From positions 3,720,001-3,784,000 of the forward strand of contig JAILWY010000011.1 in NCBI GenBank assembly GCA_022113835.1: 64,000 nt of DNA. Reading direction: 5' to 3'. A program made the translations under genes and the position numbers. Within the stretch, counting starts at the first letter, position 1. Every line of letters begins with the position of its first letter. Below, one piece after another: positions 38,242-49,550 of the stretch. A model generated the notes under the pieces. It was not told the origin of the DNA, ran no database searches, and saw nothing but the letters and a program-made list of their open reading frames with translations. The stretch is from Atopsyche davidsoni. Its lineage: Eukaryota > Arthropoda > Insecta > Trichoptera > Hydrobiosidae.

Positions 38242-39614
38242 ATGGAGACAATCAGCGAAGAACCGGTGCACGGCAGCGTTATGAAGATCGCGGTGAACGA
38301 ACCTAGTCCGAGGGTTGAGCCTGAAAACCTGGAAGCCCTGAACGTCTTCCCTCCACCCAGCGAGGCTAAGTTCGACGCTAGACACGGAAGCGTAGATAGA
38401 TATCACGACATGGTAATTACTCACGTTATAAATGAGGTCGCAGGCTTTAGCGGTCATTACTAAAAAAAATGTTTCTTCTATGTCTATGAATGCAATTTTA
38501 GGGACACAGTTATCACAGAGCGCCCTCGCACCATTCGTCCGCGGGGCACAGAGGCTGTCACCGCTGCCACTGCTCCCAACACTGCCACGGAGCTGCTACC
38601 GACCCCATGAAAGCAGTTTCGAACAGCATGGGAAACATGAACATGGGGTCCATGATGCAGCACCCTGACTGCCACGGGTACGCCCCGAGATGCGCTCACG
38701 CCTCCAAGTGCTCGTATCATCCTAGGCACAACTACCAACCCAACTTGCACGAACGGCAGCCGGTGAGATACGATTGCAAAAACTTTCAGGATGAGACCGC
38801 AAGTCAAGGACATTACGCTGAATCAGTCTGCTCCGAAAAGAGTCAAGATCGCGGCGAAATGAAATCACTCGAAAAGCTACAGTCTGCGAGGCCAAATGAG
38901 CTAAAGAGAAGACCTAACGAGGTAAGCGATGACCTGGCAGCGGTAACGAAGCAAGATAACCAAGAAGAAAAATCCACCTGCTTGGGAAATAGTTTGATGA
39001 ATAGCGAACAAGTCTGCCACAGAAGAAAGAAGTTGGACTTTTTAAACTCCGAGTCTCCACACCAAGAAGCGGTTGACGATGAAGTGCTCGTTAATATTCC
39101 ATGCAGGAGAAGAGGCTACGTCAGTACTCAGATGGATGATTCTGTTAAAAACATACTAACCAATCCAGATGCAGGGAATGTCATCCTCAATTATACTGAC
39201 CAAGCAATGAATAAACACAAGCAGAATTACGCTAACGAGAATGAAGTAGAATCCAAGAAACAGGATCTACCATTCAAGGAAGACTCCAGAACCACCCAAG
39301 ATGCCAGAGGAGCCAGAAAGAGCGAAACGGATCTCGTCGCTCCAAACAACGCCGTCGACATTCCACCGGCGACGAGCCACAGCCAGAGTATGATCAAGGA
39401 GCGCAGGACCTGCTTCTCTCACAATTCCAGGAGCAATGCCCCGTTCACGAGGACTAACCTAGGGATCTACCCCTGTGACGTCATCGACAGGCCCATGAAA
39501 CACGAGTACGGCGAGATCATCGGAGACTGCAACGTCCAGACCGTGGAGGCTGTGCGCAGGCCGCTCAAGCTGCAGAGGGAGAACGCCGTCAAGAGACGAA
39601 ACGGTCTGGAATAA
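38242..39614 (+). CDS. Two-exon gene, Cys/His/Met-rich protein of unknown family (427 aa)
   Basis: Exon 1 is 38242-38412 (57 codons) and exon 2 is 38502-39614 (370 codons plus TAA), joined in phase 0 across an 89-bp intron. The start ATG has A at -3 and G at +4, with an in-frame TAA at 38236-38238. Residues 1-57 are acidic and Pro-containing. Residues 58-92 are His-rich with C-x2-C-x-C-x3-C (Cys 76, 79, 81, 85). Residues 93-110 are Met-rich (six Met), followed by more Cys/His (Cys 114, 121, 127). The rest is hydrophilic and charged, with basic clusters (KRR near 191-194, HRRKK near 230-234, KRR near the C-terminus) that could be nuclear signals. I see no signal peptide, membrane segment or known domain. 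The Cys/His/Met cluster suggests metal binding, which is inference only. Base composition is far more GC-rich than its surroundings, as expected for real coding sequence. A perfect donor word, GAG/GTAAGC, at 38922 may allow alternative splicing. I cannot assign a function. Confidence 0.8.
38413..38501 (+). other. Intron of the 38-kb gene (89 bp, GT-AG)
   Basis: Donor ATG|GTAATT at 38413; acceptor TTTTAG|GG ending at 38501. A branch-point-like TTACTAA lies at about 38457-38463, some 40 bases before the acceptor, and there is a short T/C-containing tract between. Splicing keeps the frame exactly, linking exon 1 to 35 open codons ahead of the first Met of exon 2. Retaining the intron gives a TAA at 38461-38463. 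Confidence 0.75.
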
Positions 39615-39891
39615 GAACACTGCATTCGTTGGGCTTTCATATAATACTTACACACAGTGATGAACATGCTTTACTGTACTGTTGGTTGCAAGGAATTTCA
39701 GTTTTTATTTGTATTTTTAATGATAGTTGCTGACTAAATTAAATGTGGTGATTTTTTTGAGCCGCGTGTCAGTTAGATTGGTGTTGTTTGTCGATGAATT
39801 CAGGGTTTTTGTAATTGATCGTATTTTTATTCCGAGAAGTTTATATTCAAAATGCACAAGCGTTTTTTTCAAAAGTTTTGTATTTATTTTC

Positions 39892-39897
39892 ATTAAA
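39892..39897 (+). terminator. Candidate polyadenylation signal ATTAAA
   Basis: ATTAAA, 278 bp after the stop codon, is followed by T/GT-rich sequence (TTTTTCTTCTTAG, then GATTTTTTGTG), a good downstream element. An earlier ATTAAA near 39738 lacks as good a context. A canonical AATAAA appears only much further on, near 40846. Confidence 0.4.
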
Positions 39898-41029
39898 TAT
39901 TTTTCTTCTTAGTTTTGTTTCTGATTTTTTGTGATCACTTCTGAAAAATGTATCGTATAGATGTATGTAATTTATATATAGTTATTAGCATGATAAAGGA
40001 ACGGATGAATCTACGAACGTCACTGCTAATATGCCTAACCTGGAATGTTATGCTTTTTAATTAATCAGGCAGAATTCAAACGGTATTTTCATCGGAGTCG
40101 AAAAAGTATGTGCTTTACATGACTATTTTTCCCTTAGAAAAATATCTTTGTACGGTTAAGGTGGTGTCAATGTTGACAACAAAATATTAATCAATTAAAT
40201 AACACGTATCAGGAGTGCGTGAGAGAATGGGAAGTTGGATAAAGACAGGAGTGAGTCGCAGAAGAACTGTTGAAAAGACGTTAGTAGCAGCTGAATCGCG
40301 ATTGGCGTGATGATACATTCGGTGTTCGGCCAATAATTTTCATCGGCTCTCTATATCATTTATTGATCGTTTTAAAATGTACACAAAAATAACCATTACT
40401 GTTAAAAAATTAATTTATGTAGTTTCAGCTCAGACATTTTCGTTTTCAATAATTAGAAAAGCCGGACATTCTTTTGTTATTGATTTATAAACATTGTAGT
40501 CTGTTGCTAACTGTAATTGTTCAGTAATTTTTTTTGCGTAAGTATAAAAAAAATCTTTGGTTAAAATAATTTTAACAATGCATCTAAGGCTTAAATCCTT
40601 ATTTATCTAAGTATTAAATTTACACAATGAATAATTTTAAGAATCTAATTTTTTTTGGAAGTGAGAAATTTTTATTATTTATTAATTTACGAGCAATAGA
40701 CATCATGTTTAGATAACCTGAAAAAAGGGATTATAATTTCAGTATTGCATAGAAAAAAAATATTGCAGAGAATAGGTCATTGGTATCTGATTTGTTGCCT
40801 AAAATCACAAAAAAACCAGCACCATAAAGGCATTACGAAAATTTTAATAAAATTTATTTTGACTGAACTTGAATTCGTTGATAAACAAGCGTGCATCGCT
40901 ACTAATCCTAAAGGCAGCTAAAATATAATAATGTAACAAGAATGATCAATTAAACATCGCACGGCTATTTATTCAGCAAGGTGCATCATGGCTCTTGTTT
41001 GCGTGGAATTTACCCCGGTCCATTATATT
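39898..41029. other. AT-rich downstream region
   Basis: No gene or repeat recognised. Confidence 0.4.
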
Positions 41030-41220
41030 AGTACAGGTGTGCCCGTCTCCGCTCACCTGCTCGGCGGGACTGAGTTAGGAAATTAGAGTTCACTGTTTGT
41101 ACTGAGTGGGCCCGCACACTGTTTAGCCGCCAGGTGGGCGGGAGGCTGCGGTCGTGACGTCACAGGGACGCAGGTGTTCCACCCCCCCCACCCACCACCC
41201 CCCACCCCCACCTGCCGCGG
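41030..41220. promoter_or_regulatory. Candidate enhancer: five CAGGTG E-boxes plus CRE
   Basis: CAGGTG/CACCTG words lie at 41034, 41054, 41131, 41171 and 41209, all of the same hexamer class, within 181 bp. TGACGTCA is at 41155-41162. The island is GC-rich, ends in a C-rich tract, and has no ORF. CAGGTG is bound by Snail/Zfh1-type zinc fingers and by bHLH proteins. It lies about 1.4 kb downstream of the gene and might regulate it. Inference from motif clustering. Confidence 0.35.
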
Positions 41221-43570
41221 CTAATGCCGTGTGCAAACGCGTGAACCGGAAGTGCTACGTATCAACGAGGCTTGTTTGTCCCATAATAATTCTACTTTGT
41301 CATATTAACAAAGATTCTTGACAATGAAACAAGTCAGTTATAATACATTCTCTGAGAGCTCTTTCAATGCTTTGCAAATTAAAAATTTGTTCATAGGTTA
41401 CGGCAGTCGTTTTGTTGTTAGGCTTTCAGGTTTCACGTTTTTCAGCGCATCAACCAAAGGAGACGCTGTCTCCATAGGATAGTAAAGGACGAATGTCAGA
41501 GACGAATTGAAGAGAGGGGATGCAGATTGGGGAACAGCGAAATGTGGGAAACCCCCCCCCCCCCCCTCACGAATGAATGAATTAAAATATATAAAAAGAC
41601 CAGCTGTCGGCAACTGGAAGTAGTACTAGAAGTAGGGCCGACAGTAAAAAAAAAGCTTTGTTCTTGGGTGTAGTGCTGCGTTGTGATTTGATGTTTCCGA
41701 CATTCATTTCAGGCACTGGGGTCGTTTTCAGAGAAATCCCTGAACCCCCATGAACAGTAATTGAATATTCAAATTGCTAGAGAATTAAAAAAAAATTAAA
41801 TTAAAAACATTGAAACATGGAAACATGTCGCATGTTATGTACAAAGAATAGCTCTTTTTTATAGAAACCTGCCATTCACATAACTTCTTCGCGTACGTGT
41901 CGTTGACCTCAACGTTTTGTATTTATATATATATTTCAATTTCTTTAAATTATAATGATTAATTTTTGCTATAACCGATGCCAGGTCGGTCTCGTTTCGA
42001 AGATCCAAATGCAAACGGCGTTCTTGCAGAAATACAGATTATAATAGTGCACGCATTACGCATAATAAATCAGATCCTTGCAAAGCGTGCGTTGCATTAA
42101 ATGCACAATAATAGGTGTTAACATTTTAATATGGAGTATGACAATAATCATTGTTACAATATTAAAAAAATGATCAAATATATACATCTAAAACATTTGA
42201 AATTTCACATTATTAAATAAGCTTAAGACAGTTAGGAATTTTTTTTTGTTTGCGATAATAACGCTGGTCGTAAAAAAACGTTAAACTTTAAAAATGCTAA
42301 GTTCACAATGGCAAATTTATGTTTACTATTTGAATTTTTTGAAAAACATTTTAGACAGTAATATTAATATGCAATAATTTAAATATATACAAATAAAATC
42401 GTATCGGAAAATTTGTGGTTGCGTTTTAAATGCATTGCCAATGGTACTTAAAATAAAATTAATTTAATTACTGCTTAGTGTCAAATTGATGTCAAAAAGT
42501 TGAAAATTTAATAACGTAAAGCTCGTTTATTAAGGTGACTCGACATTTTTTGATTTGATATGATTTTATTGGTTGCTCGTCATTTTCGGCATTGCCATGT
42601 GTTTGTATTTAAAATAATGCATCCAAATTATTTATTTAAAAAAAAAAATACACCAGATTTTGTATTGAAAAGATAATTTGAAACGCTGAGGAATGAGATA
42701 TTTAAGATTTAATTTCATAAATTATTATCCAGTGTTTTTACATATTAAATTTTTTTTGAGGTTAAAACCACATTTATATAACAAAAAAAAAGTACAGCAC
42801 GGCTTTATAATATTTTTTTTAGACAATACATATTTATATAGAAATTATGGAAAAATAACAAGATCGCCCCATGTATGTATTATTTAGTTAAACGTTTAAA
42901 AACGATATGAAAAATTACTTTTCAAGGCACAGATTGGGTTCAAAACAAATTTTCCCGTCTATCGCGCCCAGGCGTTGTATCCAATTAAACCACATGAGCT
43001 CTACTACTGAGTGTTTGAATTGATATATAAGTGAGGAGCCGATCTATTTACTTTAGGATTATGTTATGATTTTGTTGTTTAAGGATTGTTTAGAATAGAT
43101 TACTTATAAATATATTTTATTACTAATATATATGTATGGGGATCATTGGTTTACGAGTGGCGTTTTTTTTGGTTTTTTTTTTTTATCAATTTCGCAGTTT
43201 TTCAAGTCGGCTTTATTCTGCGGTTTAAAGTAGGGAATATTGAGATTAATTCGAGTCTCAAGCATTACTACTTTTGAACGTCAAATTTTAATGCCGCGAG
43301 AAGCGTGTCGCGAGATAAATTCGCGCGGAACATCCCCCATAAAACTGTCAAAATTCCTGATTAATTACAGCAAAGTATGCCCGGGGGCAGTGTCAACAAG
43401 CCTATTAAATTTTTAACATTGAAATCTCCGGATTAGCAGCCAAGGAGTTTTCAAAGGAATTTCCTTTTTCTCGGGACAAGTTAATCTGAAAAGAATAAAG
43501 GGTGTCCGTTTCCTGCGCCTTGTCTTCGCCGATGTCGCATCCGAGAAACCCTCCCCGACGACGATGCATG
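41221..43570. other. Non-coding stretch with a C15 homopolymer
   Basis: An uninterrupted run of 15 C lies at 41552-41566 in a moderately GC-rich patch. The rest is AT-rich. No supported gene. Confidence 0.4.
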
Positions 43571-43586
43571 TATATATATATATAAA

Positions 43587-43654
<68 letters not shown>
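43571..43654. repeat. Long (TA)n microsatellite
   Basis: Nearly pure TA dinucleotides with one short AAAACA interruption near 43584. The 113- and 85-codon minus-strand frames through it are repeat translations. Confidence 0.97.
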
Positions 43655-43662
<8 letters not shown>

Positions 43663-45214
43663 CATGTCAATTATCAAGCGATTTTCAACTAAAAAGATTC
43701 CCCTTTTTTTTAAGGACTTGGTTTTTTTTAAAATTATATTTAACATATTTGAATAAATCGATTACTTTGAACATACAATAATAAAAAAAAATTTTTTTTT
43801 ATCATTTTAAATATAAACGTTTTCAATTTTTTTTTGGTTAATAAGTTGATATAATTTTAGTTTGTTTACCTAATTGATCGACGACATAAATCAGTAGTGA
43901 ACTCGTAGATTATATATGTTAGATTATAGACATATTATGTCTACGAAACCAAATATAATATTTTTGTATTTTAGATTATTTTTATTATAATTGTTACTTT
44001 ACCGCTAATCATAGTGAATAAACTGAAATCGTCTGCTTTTTACATTGAAAAAACTGTTTTAAAAAAAAGGTATTTACCGGCCCTCAGGTTTCCGTATCGT
44101 ATCCCTTGCTGTACAATTTCGAAATTATTAATAGCCTTAAAGTTCACAAAGAAAAAGCTCTACAAGACATCAAAAGTAGAAGAGACCGAGGAAGTAGATA
44201 CTTAGCATGTAAATCGCTGTATATAAAAAAAATAAAAAGATTTACCCTTAAAGCCGAAAATAAAAGTTTTTAATATATAAGTAAAGTTACGGATTAAAAT
44301 TGCGCTATTGGTATTAATAAAAACTTGAAATTCGTAAAATTTTTGAAAGATATGAATGCATTGAATATTAAGTTTTGAATAATTTAAAGTAATAATAATA
44401 AATATAATTTTTACCTCGCGCGCCAAACCATTCTATTTGGCAGCACTATGATTTGCAATACTCAAAAGATAAAATTATTCACTTTGCCTACTTACAACTC
44501 CATTTGGCAGCAATGTGGTTTGCTATATGCTATAAATGAACGTTCATTTTGCTTAAACATAATAATATTGCGTTGAATTATTCCCCATTAACGCATACGA
44601 GTGTAAATATTCGGCGCTGAGTAAAAACCTGCGCCATACTTCTCGCGTTGCACCACTCGTAGTATGAGTTGAAATATATTAAAGATAAATGTTTATTTTG
44701 GTTAAAAATTAATTGAGTTTAGTTGTTTTCGATTTATTATATAAGAATATACATAATCGGCGCCATACCTGTCGCGCCAAGCAACTCTGCTCTCCCATTA
44801 CAATAACACTCCACGGAGCTACAGGGTGCCTGGGAATGCTCGCGCTGATGCGTAGTTTCATTTATGACTCAGTAATTATGTTAAAAACCTCTTATGTTAG
44901 TTGGAAATTAAGGGGTGGTGCTGAATGGGCTCTCATACCTTTTACATGTAGCATTTCCTCGTTATTTACGGGGGAGATAAAGACGCTCGCGTTATTATGG
45001 CGCGGAGAATAATGTATACACACGCGAGCATACAGGATTTTTAAAAAAATATTAAAAAGCCGTTGTAATGGCTTCCTGTAAAAGCTATTATTTTCTCTTT
45101 GGAGCAAAATAACTTAAATTTGTTTTCTTCGTTTCACAGAGTTTTATTTTAAATATCATTGTTCACTTATGAGGCTGCAGTTTCTAATGGGAGAGTATTA
45201 ATTCGATTCAGTGA
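43655..45214. other. Non-coding stretch with degenerate short repeats
   Basis: Between 44400 and 44800 the words CATTTGGCAGCA (or a close variant) and CGCGCCAA or CGCCATAC recur, suggesting an old tandem or palindromic repeat. No gene is supported; the 99-codon frame at 44713-45012 has no motif. Confidence 0.35.
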
Positions 45215-45229
45215 TAAAAGAACTATTTA

Positions 45230-45447
45230 GGAAATCCAATATTTTTGACAGAGAGTACTTGGTGGAATTCCATTTAAATATTCTTGAATCAAATACTTGA
45301 GTGATTTTCCACATTTTTGTTTTTATTAGTGACCGGTTTCGCCAACCTGTTTTCTGTTTGATAATGCCAACGTGAAAGGTTGGCGAAACCGGTCACTGAT
45401 AAAAACAAAAATGTGGATAATCACTCAAGTATTGTATTCAAAAATAT
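45230..45447 (+). mobile_element. Penelope-like short insertion, 15-bp TSD (copy 2)
   Basis: Flanked by perfect 15-bp direct repeats TAAAAGAACTATTTA at 45215-45229 and 45448-45462. Its ends match the insertion at 17935-18136. Most of the interior is a palindrome: CAAATACTTGAGTGATT... on the left is inverted on the right (...AATCACTCAAGTATT). The motif GTGACCGGTTTCGCCAACCT is therefore present in both orientations. The plus strand at 45350-45402 can adopt a hammerhead-like three-stem arrangement. Non-coding. Confidence 0.65.
45350..45402 (+). ncRNA. Hammerhead-ribozyme-like fold in the Penelope-like repeat
   Basis: In order: stem I 5' strand TTTTCTGT (45350-45357), core TTGATAA (45358-45364), an extra T, stem II GCCAAC...GTTGGC with a 7-nt loop (45366-45384), GAAA (45385-45388), stem III palindrome CCGG (45389-45392), then TC (45393-45394) at the expected cleavage point, and stem I 3' strand ACTGATAA (6 of 8 pairs). 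The hammerhead core is CUGANGA; here C3 is U and G8 is A, which together could keep the 3-8 pair. The extra T and core changes make catalysis uncertain. CCGG self-complementarity would favour a dimeric form. Confidence 0.35.
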
Positions 45448-45462
45448 TAAAAGAACTATTTA

Positions 45463-47750
45463 TTATTTATAAACATTGTTAGATTTATTTATTTATTTAT
45501 GATTATTATAGCATGTATATTATTATACCTGACATTTGAAATGATGTAATGAAATATATTCAAGGATTAAGCGGATTATTTTTTTTTACTGTGGCATTTT
45601 TGGTTGTATTTATTGTTGTTGTTACTATGTGGGTTATTATTTATTGGTTAGCTTTTTGTGCTGCCTTTCACGCAATTGAAAGACACGTTATCCACACAAG
45701 TAACACTTTATTGAATTAAATACTCCAACTAGGTTTTTTGCTATGATTTTTTTCGATATCGTAAGACAAATGCGTTTTTCGAAGAAACCAAATATATAAA
45801 CACTAATGTTGTTAGTATTTAGAGTACGGGTATAGTAGAGCATAGTAATATTGACAACAAGACATTGAATTGGGTCTATTTTATTAAATCATATTTTCGC
45901 AAACAGGCGTCCTACATTTGCAGGGAAATTCGTAAAAGCCTTTCTAATATTTTTTGTCAATGATGGCACGCCTTCGTTTTGGATTCGCAGCACGTTTCAT
46001 TTTCAATGCACTGCCTATATAAAGGAGAAAAAGGCAAAGCAACAGCTCCAAGTATTGTGATTTGAATGTGACTTGGACAAATCTCGTAGATGTGTTTTCA
46101 AGTAACGTTTTCACTCGTTACTATTGTAGTTGTAGACATGTCTTCGACCATATATATTTTATTCCCTTTAAAAACCAACTTGTATTTTTTAAAAAGCATC
46201 TTTTTATGATAAATCGATTAATTTCGTATGATTTAATTATCACTTGAACTACATAATTAATTAAAAAAACGTATTCAGTTTTCACAATTGTCGTTATTTA
46301 TAAATTAAAGCGTTAAGATAGAATTTTTTGTAAGGCAGTTTAAAAAGAGATAGAATATACATACAATAAAATAAAATATCTCATCATTGATGAACCATTA
46401 CAGTTGATTCTCTATCACACAAAAAATAAATAAATAGCAAAAGTATTAATATTAAAAAATATATATATCATGATACGTTCAATTAATTGATTTGGTTTCT
46501 GGTATTTGTGTTTGACTGTTAAATATGATAAACTAGTTATCGAGACATAACTTTTTTTGCTATACTCATATTTTTTGTGATGGAATTATTAATTACCTGC
46601 CACTGAAAACAAAGAACATCAATTTTTATACAACCAATGTGGCCTCCCATAAAAGTAAATATACATTTTTCTACATTCGACGCAGAGGCTTTAATATATA
46701 AATATATATACAAAGAGTAAATTATACATTTGTTATTCAAATAATTTCACTCATTTTCTATTATAAAAAAATATGTGTACTGAGCGAATTAAACATAATT
46801 ATTATATAAGGTTGGATATAAATTTATGGTTAAAAATCGTGTAAAAGGTTATATAATACAGAACTCAAATACAATTCACATTCTTATTATTACGTTTTAG
46901 GTAATAGCTGAGTAATAAAATGTTTGATGAAAAATCAAATAAATTTTAAACTTGTAAAACTTCAAAAGAGTTGTTTTTTATAAAAATATAGTAAACTCTT
47001 TGTTATTTCAATACTCGAGGTCGTTTCTTTATACATAGTGTACATTTTTTTGACTACAAGGTTATCCTAAAATGTTATCATTTCATATACTTTAACTAGA
47101 TGACCATACAATTTCTAAAATATTCGCAATCAATTATTTAATCCTTGAAAGGCGAATGCTTAGATTTTAAAATATATTTATATAGCTACCGATCAAAAAT
47201 ATTTCATTAACTCAATTATTAAATTTTTATTGTTATGAGTTTGTTTTTCAGTGTATATTTATGACTGAATTTAAATTTCATGATTGGGGTAAGTACAGGT
47301 TAGGGGAGGGTAGGTCAGGGTGGGTCTGGTGGGGTTGGAGTACACGAGGCAGCCTCAGTGCCGCACGACTTGTCCGGATCCTTGCAGGTTCTAGCAACAT
47401 GCCTTGAGTGCATTTTTACGTGAGACTTTAAGCCGCCATTACGTGTGCGCCTTCTCGGAATTTCAAAAATAACATCAGAAAATATTGTAAAAGCTTACGG
47501 TGAAAAAAAAGTAACAAGTGATTTTTGAGTATCATATGATTACACTATTCAATTTTTATTCAAACTATCATTATTACGATAATCATTGTTACAACAAATA
47601 TTTTAGTATTATAATAGAATCATATATTTTTTCAAAGTGCAATATGCAAACTTTATCCGTGTGCATTTGTCTCAGTTTAAATGCATATTATCACATAATA
47701 ACATTTATGTTAATTATCAATCAACATAATAATAGATAATAATAGAATAG
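45463..47750. other. AT-rich gene-free stretch
   Basis: No gene is supported. A GC-richer patch at 47280-47460 includes GGTTAGGGGAGGGTAGG. Nothing else recognised. Confidence 0.4.
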
Positions 47751-48311
47751 AAGGACTCAAGGACAAACTACACTATTTTCTCCTTAGAAAACCATAAGCA
47801 CTGGCTCAGCATGAGTATATGCTCAGTGAAATGGTCGCCAACCTTCTCTGAGGAGAGGCATTTGCTGAAGTAGAAGTATAATGCTATAGAGCCACATTTC
47901 AAATGATTTTTCACAGCATGGTTGCTGCTTAAAGTGTCCAGGCCACATCTATATAAAGAAGCACTGAAAAAAAAGTTGAATTTTCAGGAAAAAATTAAAG
48001 AAAATATATATACTTGGATAAAAAATAAATAAAATTGCTTTTGAAACGAATGGGAATTTTCGATTAGATGCAATCAAGAATCAGAAATTATATCGCAAAT
48101 TTGAAACTCCTTGCTTAGATGGTATCGACTTATACTTATTATAATATACGTTTCTCTACAAAGTAGGAAACGCATTCAAGCAAATATATGAATGAATTTG
48201 AATACATAAACGATATTTATGATTTTCATTATTCCAAAAAAAAATTTAACTACGGTAATATCTTCGTATCTACATGACAAAACTGTATGATTATTTTAGT
48301 TATAATTTGAT

Positions 48312-48497
48312 TTTTGTGAAGACCGTCTCACAGGAAGTACGATTTTGCCTATACAGGTATGATTGATTGATAATGATTAAAATATTGAAAATTGATTAAA
48401 GAAACTCTTAGAAAAATATCATCGTGATTTGTGTGGGATCCCAAATCACAAGAGTTTCTTTGATAATATTTTAAAAAAATGTGCTTAATCATTATCA
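48312..48497 (+). repeat. Family A copy A6, module collapsed, 10-bp TSD
   Basis: Flanked by ATAATTTGAT at 48302-48311 and 48498-48507. Starts with the leader TTTTGTGAAGACCGTCTCAC, then the arm GATTAAAGAAACTCTTAG, the word ATCGTGATTTGTGTGGGAT, and then the inverted arm; the tRNA-like module is gone. It ends CTTAATCATTATCA like the copy at 3545-3793. Confidence 0.8.
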
Positions 48498-48539
48498 ATA
48501 ATTTGATCAGTTTTATTGATATGTATAGTAATTAGAGAT

Positions 48540-48790
48540 CGGGTCGGGGTCACAGTTGTCCACATCATCCAATCGCGAGGGATGCCCGCGTGGGGTGGTT
48601 GTCAATCATTGTCGCAGTGGCCTGGGGGGGGGTTAGGTTAGGTGACTTTGCAGTTTATTCGAGGCAGCCGGCCCCGGGGACCCGCAACAGATGATTTCCC
48701 CGGAGCCCGGGTCTGTGCGGCCCCGCCCCCTTGAGTGTTTCACCGCCCCGGTAGCGGAAAAACACGAACGGTCCGAGCGATCGCTTCTGA
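48540..48790. other. GC-rich island inside the fold-back element
   Basis: Includes TGGCCTGGGGGGGGGTTAGG and CCCCGGGGACCCGC-like sequence. The 67-codon minus-strand frame over it has no motif. The island is unusual for this window but of unknown role. Confidence 0.3.
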
Positions 48791-48810
48791 TTCACAAATT
48801 CATTCATATA

Positions 48811-49010
48811 CAGGGTTAGGCAGGGAGGTATGGACGACTTGAACGGGGCGCCACACAAAGTGGGAATAACCTTCGTGGATAAAGAGTGGGGGTTTCTGGT
48901 CGTGAGGGGATTTTTGTAACATCAACATTGAAGAAATAAATTTAAGTTTCGTTGAAAAATGAGTGTGACTCTGTTATTTCAAATCATCCGTACCTCCCTG
49001 CTTAACCCTG
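48811..49010. mobile_element. MITE with CAGGGTTAGGCAGGGAGG ends
   Basis: Exactly 200 bp, with inverted ends CAGGGTTAGGCAGGGAGGTA (left) and TACCTCCCTGCTTAACCCTG (right). TA lies on the left; the right flank is TT, so a TA duplication is only partly visible. Non-coding. Probably Tc1/mariner-mobilised, by the CAGGG start. Confidence 0.7.
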
Positions 49011-49550
49011 TTTTTGCTTGAATGCGTTTTCTACTTTGTAGAGAAACGTATACATATTTACATATATTTTTTATACGAGCACAAATAAGTCCAGACCATC
49101 CAATCAAGGTGTTTCAAATTCGCGATATAGTTTCTGATTTTTGATTGCATTTTAGAACTTTTAACTTTCGTTTCAAAAGTGTTTTTTTTATCCAAGTATT
49201 TGTTTGCATTTATCCGTGAAAAATTATTTAATATTATGTTTTTGCAGTGCTTTTTATAAATATGTGGCCTGGACACTTTAAGCAGCAACCATGCTGCAAA
49301 AAATCTTTTGAAATATGGCTTTATAGGATAATACTTCTTCTTCATCATGTACCTCTCCTCAGAGGAGGCTGGCGACCATTTCACTATTTTTTAAGGAGAA
49401 AATAGTGTAGTGGGTCCCAAAGTCCTTTTACATCGCAGTTTTATATTGGAAGAAAAAGTCTGCGCATTTCTGCTACCCAATAGCATTATTATATAATCCT
49501 TTTCTTACAAAAGCTTTTTTATACATTTATAAATTTATTATAACAATATA

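Larger units (their letters stand above)
47751..49431. mobile_element. Fold-back element (repeat F) with ~400-bp inverted arms
   Basis: The left arm (about 47751-48195) and right arm (about 49018-49431) are inverted copies. Shared words include CACTACACTATTTTCTCC/AAACTACACTATTTTCTCC, CATGGTTGCTGCTTAAAGTG, TCCAGGCCACAT and a shared end, TTTCTCTACAAAGTAG. The spacer holds a family A copy (48312-48497), a GC-rich segment, and a 200-bp MITE (48811-49010). Each arm has a partial open frame (a 108-codon one at 49058-49384 minus, with KVSRPHIYKKH) of no recognisable family. Element class is uncertain. Confidence 0.65.

Noticed and set aside
38134..38813. Minus-strand frames of 107 and 109 codons opposite the gene
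   Set aside because: They mirror the GC-rich coding exons; the plus-strand reading has a good start context, an in-frame splice and a 427-codon frame.
42925..43010. Minus-strand tRNA-like D-arm (TTTAATTGGATACAACGCC)
   Set aside because: It resembles a tRNA D-arm, but the T-arm part is scrambled and no cloverleaf closes; at most a very decayed SINE.
43405..43746. 113- and 85-codon frames with IYIYIY runs
   Set aside because: Translation of the (TA)n microsatellite.
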